DNA of 7,332 nt from Verrucomicrobiales bacterium (lineage in GTDB: Bacteria; Verrucomicrobiota; Verrucomicrobiia; Verrucomicrobiales; Akkermansiaceae), in NCBI GenBank assembly GCA_003527555.1, contig DPWT01000043.1:1-7332 (forward strand). The letters are read 5' to 3'. A program made the position numbers and the translations under genes. The notes under the pieces are model-generated. The model made no database searches. It was not told the origin of the DNA and saw only the letters and a list, made by a program, of their open reading frames with translations. Shown here piece after piece: positions 1 to 5,065 of the stretch (position 1 is its first letter; every line of letters begins with the position of its first letter).

Positions 1-11
1 GCAATTTTCTT

Positions 12-17
12 TATGAT
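12..17 (+). promoter_or_regulatory. Possible -10 element upstream of the first gene
   Basis: TATGAT matches five of six bases of the sigma-70 -10 consensus and lies 27 bases before the GTG start at 45. The matching -35 would fall before the window, so this rests on one hexamer in an AT-rich stretch. The 44 bases before the gene hold nothing else I can name. Confidence 0.22.
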
Positions 18-44
18 TTTGTAGAGTTTGGCTAATTTGTAACC

Positions 45-569
45 GTGTCTGATATCAAAATGATCCATAAGTTAACCGAAAGCGTGATGCAAATGCACCA
101 GGAAATGAGTGTTGACCAAATGCGCTTATATCAAGCATTTGTTACCAAGTCAGTGGAGGCACGCGAGGCGGAGGAGGCACTGCGCGTTGCGATGGATCAA
201 GAAGATGGCGGAGATACGCATACATCTGAGACACTTTGTGATCTGCGCCGATTACTGGCCGACCAGAATTTTCGTTTATCGGGTAGTGAATGTGTATTGC
301 TTGCCTGCTTGAGTAAACGACTTGAAGGTGAAGAGTTTACGGATACAAAGCGTATTAACATTTTGCTCCATAGCTTCAACCGTAAGCCGTCGAACACCAC
401 CAAGGTGGTCGATGGGATGGAGAAAAAAGAGCTGCTTGAGATAAGAAGTGACGGATTACATGCTCACAAGATGTATTGTCTCACAGATCGTGGTCAACGG
501 CATGTGTGGGCACTTCTTGAGAGACTGTCGGGATCCAACAGCTCTGATCGACTTGCTATTGTCGATTAA
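45..569 (+). CDS. Uncharacterised 174-aa protein with putative C-terminal winged helix
   Basis: I do not recognise the family. Residues 1-55 are charged and mostly helical (coiled-coil-like, rich in M, E, Q and A) and run into an acidic hinge near 51-60. Residues 78-161 have the order expected of a winged helix: a helix at about 79-92, a short helix near 102-110, a likely recognition helix at 115-130 (SNTTKVVDGMEKKEL), a wing ending in KMYCLTDRG (142-150), and a closing helix to about 161. The 'y-LT-x-x-G' ending is common in MarR- and PadR-like folds, so a DNA-binding or regulatory role is inferred, not shown. The start is GTG at 45, because an in-frame TAA lies at 33-35; ATG at 60 is the alternative. 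Neither start has a Shine-Dalgarno sequence. The gene converges on the SNF2 gene, with 4 bases between the stop codons. It has no enzyme motif, signal peptide or membrane segment. Confidence 0.75.
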   Translation: MSDIKMIHKLTESVMQMHQEMSVDQMRLYQAFVTKSVEAREAEEALRVAMDQEDGGDTHTSETLCDLRRLLADQNFRLSGSECVLLACLSKRLEGEEFTDTKRINILLHSFNRKPSNTTKVVDGMEKKELLEIRSDGLHAHKMYCLTDRGQRHVWALLERLSGSNSSDRLAIVD

Positions 570-573
570 GCTC

Positions 574-3225
574 TCAGCTATCTGATGGCCCGAGTAGCTT
601 TGTGAGCACATTATCGTCTAATTTGAGTTGGTTCAGCGAGGCGGTTAAAATTGAGTCTGATATATCACTTTTACGTTCCTGCATTTGCTGAATACGCTGC
701 TCAACGGTATCTTTGCAGATGAGTTTGTGCACAAAGACAGGTTTGTCTTGGCCTATTCTGTAGGCTCGGTCTGTGGCTTGGTTCTCTACGGCAGGGTTCC
801 ACCATGGGTCGTAGTGAATGACTGTATCGGCGTTCGTTAGGGTGAGCCCTGTACCACCTGCTTTCAGAGAGATAAGAAAGATTTCGGCTTCCCCAGCTTG
901 GAATTGCTCAACCATTTCCTGTCTATTTTTACTCGCTCCAGTGAGTTTCAGATAAGTGGTATTTTGGCTAACTAGATATTCTTCAATGATATCCAGCATC
1001 GAGGTGAATTGGGAAAAGATAAGTACTTTTCTGTTTTCCTGTTTCAGAGTTTCTAAAAGGTTGGTTAAGTGGTTAAACTTAGCGGAAGTCGTCGAATTAT
1101 TTGAATTTTGGATTTTGGATTCGATCAGTTTGGAGTGACAGCAGATTTGTCTGAGTTTGAGAAGCGCGTCGAGGAACATGATTTGTGCCTGTTGACCAGT
1201 TTTTGCTGCAAGTGCCCGCCGTACGTGTTTGTCCATGGTCGAGCGAACGGTTTCGTAGAGATCTTTTTCATCTTCTCCAAGATCGATGATGTGGGGGATT
1301 TCAGTTTTTGGTGGGAGTTCAGTGGCTACTTGATCCTTCGTGCGGCGCAGAATGAGTGGCCCAACCTTGGAGGAGAGGGCGTCGGCACGATGTTGGTTTT
1401 TATTTTTCTCAATAGGAGTGCGAAAAGTTTCCCGAAATGATTCAGCATCACCTAATAATCCTGGCATTAGAAAATCGAATAGGCTCCAGAGTTCGCCGAG
1501 GTGATTTTCGATGGGTGTACCCGACAGGCAGATACGGTGACGGGTATTGAGCTTTCTCACGGCTTGGGAGACCTGCGCCGATGAGTTTTTGATATGCTGG
1601 GCCTCATCAAGAACCAAGAGGTGAAATGATTGGTTGGAGAAAAACTCAAGATCTCGATAAAGCAGAGCATACGAGGTGAGGGCGATATCGGTGTCGGCCA
1701 GAAGGTTAAAGCGTAGATGCCTGTTGTGCCCTTGTAGGATCGTTACCCGCAATGATGGAGCAAACATTTTTGCTTCGCGTTGCCAGTTTTCTACCACGCT
1801 GGTGGGCGCTATTACCAGGCATGGTAGGATATTTCCTTTCTCTTTTTCTGCTAGGATATGGGTCAGTGTTTGCATGGTTTTGCCCAGCCCCATGTCATCG
1901 GCGAGAATGCCGTGTAGATTATTGTTTGAGAGAAATTGCATCCAACGGAAGCCTTCGGCTTGGTAGTCTCTTAGCGTGGCCTTTAGTGTTGCTGGAATGT
2001 CGCAGTTTGAGGTTTTGAATAATGAGTTTTGAGCGGCAAGAGTTGTGATTTCTGATGGCGTGGTGGGGTGCTCGATGTCTTTGGAGATATGTTTCAATAT
2101 CTCTGCGGCTTCCACCTTGTGCATGCGTATTGGTTTACTGGTGAAATTAAAGTCCATCAATTCGCCAAGGTGGGTGAGGATGCGGCGGAAACGACCCACT
2201 GGAAGTGTTAGGCCTCGGCCGTCTGGAAAGAAAACAAGAAATTCTTGGCCGTCCGGCATGTCATTGGTGACTTTGAGAAAATTGTAATCCACTAGTGTGG
2301 CGAGGATTGGTTGGAGGTCTAAATATTCGCCATCGACCTCGAAACCAGCTGAAAGTGAGAACCAGCCTTTACCTTCATCAACGATTTCGGTGCGAAGTGT
2401 TGAAGCATTAAATTGAAGTGGTTTATCGATGGTGTTATGTCCGAAGGTGACCTTCCACCCTCTTTTTTCCAGAGCAGGTGTTGCCTCGTGTCTAAAACGC
2501 TGCCAATAGAGAGATGGCTGCCATTCTTTTTTATTAGGAGCCCACAGAGTTCCTTTTGCTGGATCAGGGTGATGAACTGATTGCAGTGAGTGAGGTGCTT
2601 GGTCTGCGCCGGGCAGCAGGTCGAGTGCGTAGAGCGAGTTCAGTGCGGTCATTTCAGCAGCGCGATCTCGAGGTTTTGTGATGTTGCCTGAGGGTTCTAG
2701 AGGATACTTATCATCACCGTAATTTGCAGTTGCTGTGGCGTAAATATCGGGAAGCCATGATGAGGTATCGCCTTGTGATCGGCGGTGCACATGGAGATGG
2801 AAGGTAGCCTTGGAGGATGCCCTTTTTGGTGTGACGATTTTTTCTGTGAGCGTTTCGGTAGAGGGTTCTCTTTGCAGAATGCCAAAAGCCGATTCCATAC
2901 GTCCTGGCCGTAGAAGTTGTTCAATAGCTGCCGCCGCGTGCTCGCAACATGTGCTCATTGCGCAGGTGCAGCTTGTGTCGAGTTGTAGTGTGCCATTTTC
3001 CTCCCACAGTGCCAACGTCGCCTCGTGTTGATGGCCGGATTTCTCAATCACTTGAGCAATGATTTCTACGTCTCCAGTGTCTAGTATTTCGGCATGACAT
3101 TGAGTAACCTGCTGTGAGCGGGCTAATTTGCGCCCGGTAGCTGCAACGCCTGCGGTGAAGGTGTTTTTCCAGTCGCCCGACTCGAAGAATGCGCCCAGGC
3201 GCTCAATACTAATTGGCTGGCTCAC
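574..3225 (-). CDS. SWIM zinc-finger SNF2-family helicase-like ATPase
   Basis: A complete 883-residue Swi2/Snf2 ATP-dependent DNA translocase. The N-terminus carries a SWIM zinc finger, C86-x-C88-x5-C94-x-H96. Residues about 130-410 contain no motif I can name; by position they may correspond to the bacterial SNF2-associated region. The first RecA lobe has the Walker A motif DDMGLGKT (443-450), the DEAQ box (540-543) and motif III SGTP (568-571). The second lobe has VLIFSQF (734-740), KAGGTGLTL (788-796) and motif VI QATDRAYRIGQ (816-826), with likely arginine fingers R820 and R823. All core motifs are intact, so it should hydrolyse ATP. Proteins of this family move along duplex DNA and remodel protein-DNA complexes rather than unwind strands; the target here is unknown. 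The start is GTG, 10 bases after the stop of the upstream gene. An in-frame TAA lies shortly upstream and the next Met is residue 110, so GTG is the best choice despite the lack of a Shine-Dalgarno sequence. Confidence 0.95.
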   Translation of the reverse strand: MSQPISIERLGAFFESGDWKNTFTAGVAATGRKLARSQQVTQCHAEILDTGDVEIIAQVIEKSGHQHEATLALWEENGTLQLDTSCTCAMSTCCEHAAAAIEQLLRPGRMESAFGILQREPSTETLTEKIVTPKRASSKATFHLHVHRRSQGDTSSWLPDIYATATANYGDDKYPLEPSGNITKPRDRAAEMTALNSLYALDLLPGADQAPHSLQSVHHPDPAKGTLWAPNKKEWQPSLYWQRFRHEATPALEKRGWKVTFGHNTIDKPLQFNASTLRTEIVDEGKGWFSLSAGFEVDGEYLDLQPILATLVDYNFLKVTNDMPDGQEFLVFFPDGRGLTLPVGRFRRILTHLGELMDFNFTSKPIRMHKVEAAEILKHISKDIEHPTTPSEITTLAAQNSLFKTSNCDIPATLKATLRDYQAEGFRWMQFLSNNNLHGILADDMGLGKTMQTLTHILAEKEKGNILPCLVIAPTSVVENWQREAKMFAPSLRVTILQGHNRHLRFNLLADTDIALTSYALLYRDLEFFSNQSFHLLVLDEAQHIKNSSAQVSQAVRKLNTRHRICLSGTPIENHLGELWSLFDFLMPGLLGDAESFRETFRTPIEKNKNQHRADALSSKVGPLILRRTKDQVATELPPKTEIPHIIDLGEDEKDLYETVRSTMDKHVRRALAAKTGQQAQIMFLDALLKLRQICCHSKLIESKIQNSNNSTTSAKFNHLTNLLETLKQENRKVLIFSQFTSMLDIIEEYLVSQNTTYLKLTGASKNRQEMVEQFQAGEAEIFLISLKAGGTGLTLTNADTVIHYDPWWNPAVENQATDRAYRIGQDKPVFVHKLICKDTVEQRIQQMQERKSDISDSILTASLNQLKLDDNVLTKLLGPSDS

Positions 3226-3235
3226 GATATAGGCT

Positions 3236-3754
3236 TTATCGATCGTTTTGGCGGCGATGGCGACTGGGAATTACTCGTTTATCGCCTAGTAGGGCTTTGC
3301 CGAGTGGGCTGGGTTTTATGGTATCAGAAGTGTGTGCTTTGTTTAGAGTCGTTTTTGGAGTCACGGGAATATTTTTTTTAGGTGGAGTGACGCCGTAAAA
3401 CTTGCCGATATCGATTAGTGCGCTGCGGGCCTCAAATTGCCCCTCAGCTTTTGCTTTTTCGTTAAGGATTTTTCCAAGTGCCATATAATAAGTTTTTTCA
3501 TCATAGTGAGATGAGAAGTCGATCTCGGAGATGGGGGATAGCTGCCACATGCGATATGCAACATTGAATGCTTTGTCGTGGTGGAGTGATGATTGTGAGG
3601 TAAGGAAAATGTTGGCATCGTGTCCGTAGTTGCCTGCGTAATTTTGGAAACGTTCCTGTTCCTCGTTGCTCTTGCTGGCGCGGGCAAAGTATTTATTGGC
3701 AGACCATGCACCGAGGGTGAGCAGAAAGATTAAAAGTAATATAGCTTTTTTCAT
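3236..3754 (-). CDS. Uncharacterised exported or membrane-anchored 172-aa protein
   Basis: Family not recognised. I place the start at the ATG at 3754 because it gives a textbook signal or anchor sequence: MKK, then a hydrophobic core AILLLIFLLTLGAW (residues 4-17), then a possible signal peptidase site near AWSA (16-19) or ARA (24-26). A longer frame opens at 3841, but it adds 29 residues without export character in front of this signal. There is no lipobox Cys. Residues 30-120 look helical and soluble, with several Tyr and aromatic residues. The tail, 123-172, is rich in Pro, Lys, Arg and Thr, strongly basic, and probably disordered; it could contact the cell wall, membrane or DNA. Its stop is 10 bases before the SNF2 start on the same strand, so the two are likely co-transcribed, with this gene first. 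No Shine-Dalgarno sequence precedes the ATG. Confidence 0.75.
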   Translation of the reverse strand: MKKAILLLIFLLTLGAWSANKYFARASKSNEEQERFQNYAGNYGHDANIFLTSQSSLHHDKAFNVAYRMWQLSPISEIDFSSHYDEKTYYMALGKILNEKAKAEGQFEARSALIDIGKFYGVTPPKKNIPVTPKTTLNKAHTSDTIKPSPLGKALLGDKRVIPSRHRRQNDR

Positions 3755-3954
3755 GAGATAGAAGTCTGTCACGGTAGTACGAAGATGACAAGATAGGGAT
3801 GGGGTTGTGTCGGTAAATGTAGTTAATACATGAAACGTCAAATTAAACGGGTTTGTCGATATTTAAGCATTGCTGAATAATATAAATTTCCGCATAATGG
3901 TGAAGCGAAGCTGTGCATTTGCAGAGTCCTATAACCTAGTTTCCATACTGCCCT
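3755..3954. promoter_or_regulatory. Divergent intergenic region between the leftward unit and murG
   Basis: These 200 bases separate two genes that point away from each other, so promoters for both must lie here or inside the gene ends. The middle (about 3840-3900) is distinctly AT-rich. For the leftward gene, a -35-like TTGACG (complement of 3836-3841) is present, but no good -10 hexamer follows at 16-18 bases. Short inverted pairs such as AAAC/GTTT near 3845-3854 are too small to call operators. I see no RNA gene, terminator or riboswitch here. Confidence 0.6.
3870..3898 (+). promoter_or_regulatory. Candidate sigma-70-type promoter for murG-murCB
   Basis: TTGCTG (3870-3875) is followed after exactly 17 bases by CATAAT (3893-3898), which matches five of six -10 positions. 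The -35 half matches only in its TTG. The pair sits in the AT-rich core of the divergent region, and transcription would begin about 50 bases before the murG ATG. A second -10-like hexamer, TATAAC at 3930-3935, lacks a matching -35. Position and spacing favour the first pair; nothing else supports it. Confidence 0.38.
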
Positions 3955-5043
3955 ATGTCGAAGAAAATGAATGTCTTGATTGCCTGTGGTGGTACTGGCG
4001 GGCATTTGTTTCCGGGCATTGCAGTGGCTGAGGAATTGGAGAAACGAGGGCATAAAGTGCTCCTTCTCATTTCTGAGAAAAAAGTTGATGCTCAAGCATC
4101 AAAAAAATACGGGGAGTTGGATTTTCTTACTGTTCCGGCTATCGCAAAGCCACCGACCCTCTCACCCAAGATGATTTTGTTTCTATTTAGATTTTGGATG
4201 ACGTTGAAGCGGTGCAAAAAAATTCTTCGATCCCGTGACTGCGACGCAGTATTAGGCATGGGTGGCTTCACCTCGATGGCGCCAGTCATAGCTGGTAGAA
4301 GAATGGGTCTAGCTACTTTTGTCCATGATTCGAACGCGTTACCTGGGAAAGCAAACCGTTTGACGTCTCGTTGGTGTCATCGCGTGCTGGTTGGTTTTGA
4401 GGCAGCAGGTTGCTATTTCAAGAAGACTAGAGTGGAAGTCACGGGAACGCCTGTGCGCCGTGAGCTTGCCAAGCTGCCCGAGCGCGCAGTGGCACGCGTA
4501 AAATATGGACTTTCTACTGGGGGTAGCGTCGTGATGGTGATGGGTGGTAGCCAAGGTTCAAAAAACCTCAATACGCTGGCAGTTGAAGCTTCTAAGGCAA
4601 TGCCTGATGTACAGTTTTTACATATTACGGGGTCGCTTGATCACGATCGTGTTGTGGAGATGACGACTGGCCTTAGCGGTTACCACGTACTTGGTTTTTG
4701 CGATGATATGGCTTCAGCTTACGCAGCATGTGACGTGGTGGTTTGCCGCTCGGGGGCCTCTAGTATGACTGAGCTCTCATACGTAGGTATGCCATCAATC
4801 CTTGTGCCTTACCCCTACGCTGCAGACGATCACCAAACCGCGAATGCCAAAGTATTTGAGCAAGCGGGTGCCGCTATCCTCTACCAGGAATCAGATCTCG
4901 ATGCTGGTGAGTTGGTTACTGGTCTGACTCGTATCCTCGATGATACAGTCCATAGCACCATGATAGAAAAAATAGAATCACTTGCCGTTAAAGATGCTGC
5001 GGCTAGGATTTCCGATGTCATTAGCGTCGATGTATTAACTTAA
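3955..5043 (+). CDS. murG: UDP-GlcNAc:lipid I N-acetylglucosaminyltransferase MurG
   Basis: A complete 362-residue GT28 enzyme of normal family length. It transfers GlcNAc from UDP-GlcNAc to lipid I at the cytoplasmic face of the inner membrane, forming lipid II. The N-terminal glycine loop is CGGTGGHLFPG (11-21). A hydrophobic and basic stretch at 70-90 (with ILFLFRFW) suits membrane or lipid-acceptor contact. The second glycine loop, GMGGFTS (101-107), is followed by HDSNALPGKANRL (124-136), where Asp125 and Ser126 replace the Glu-Gln of E. coli MurG. The C-terminal nucleotide-sugar half has GGSQGS (197-202), RSGASSMTE (265-273, with the conserved Glu273 expected to hold the UDP ribose) and DDHQTANA (291-298). 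ATG at 3955 is chosen; ATG at 3967 (Met5) also precedes the first motif. Neither has a convincing ribosome-binding site. The gene is followed 22 bases later by murC-murB, so co-transcription is likely. It is the first gene of its unit, since the upstream gene is divergent. Confidence 0.97.
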   Translation: MSKKMNVLIACGGTGGHLFPGIAVAEELEKRGHKVLLLISEKKVDAQASKKYGELDFLTVPAIAKPPTLSPKMILFLFRFWMTLKRCKKILRSRDCDAVLGMGGFTSMAPVIAGRRMGLATFVHDSNALPGKANRLTSRWCHRVLVGFEAAGCYFKKTRVEVTGTPVRRELAKLPERAVARVKYGLSTGGSVVMVMGGSQGSKNLNTLAVEASKAMPDVQFLHITGSLDHDRVVEMTTGLSGYHVLGFCDDMASAYAACDVVVCRSGASSMTELSYVGMPSILVPYPYAADDHQTANAKVFEQAGAAILYQESDLDAGELVTGLTRILDDTVHSTMIEKIESLAVKDAAARISDVISVDVLT

Positions 5044-5065
5044 ATTCATTGATTTTTATCTCCCT

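Noticed and set aside
568..600. Imperfect inverted repeat AAGCTCTC / GAG-T-AGCTT between the convergent genes, a possible two-way terminator
   Set aside because: It has a one-base bulge and a 16-base loop, and neither strand has a T run after it. Not convincing as an intrinsic terminator.
1108..1440. 110-codon open frame on the + strand opposite the SNF2 gene
   Set aside because: It is antisense to the motif-bearing part of the helicase, and its protein has no recognisable composition or motif. A shadow of the real frame.
3755..3841. Upstream extension of the unknown exported protein by 29 residues (ATG at 3841)
   Set aside because: It would bury a clear MKK-plus-hydrophobic signal inside the protein, and the added residues are Thr-rich without features. 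The start at 3754 is better.
3838..4095. 85-codon open frame on the - strand across the murG start
   Set aside because: It overlaps the conserved glycine-loop codons of MurG in antisense, has no export or domain features, and occupies the region where the promoters must lie.
4101..4107. A_AAA_AAA heptamer inside murG
   Set aside because: It lies early in a single-domain gene, where a shift would only truncate MurG. It mainly shows that such runs arise by chance from Lys-Lys codons here.
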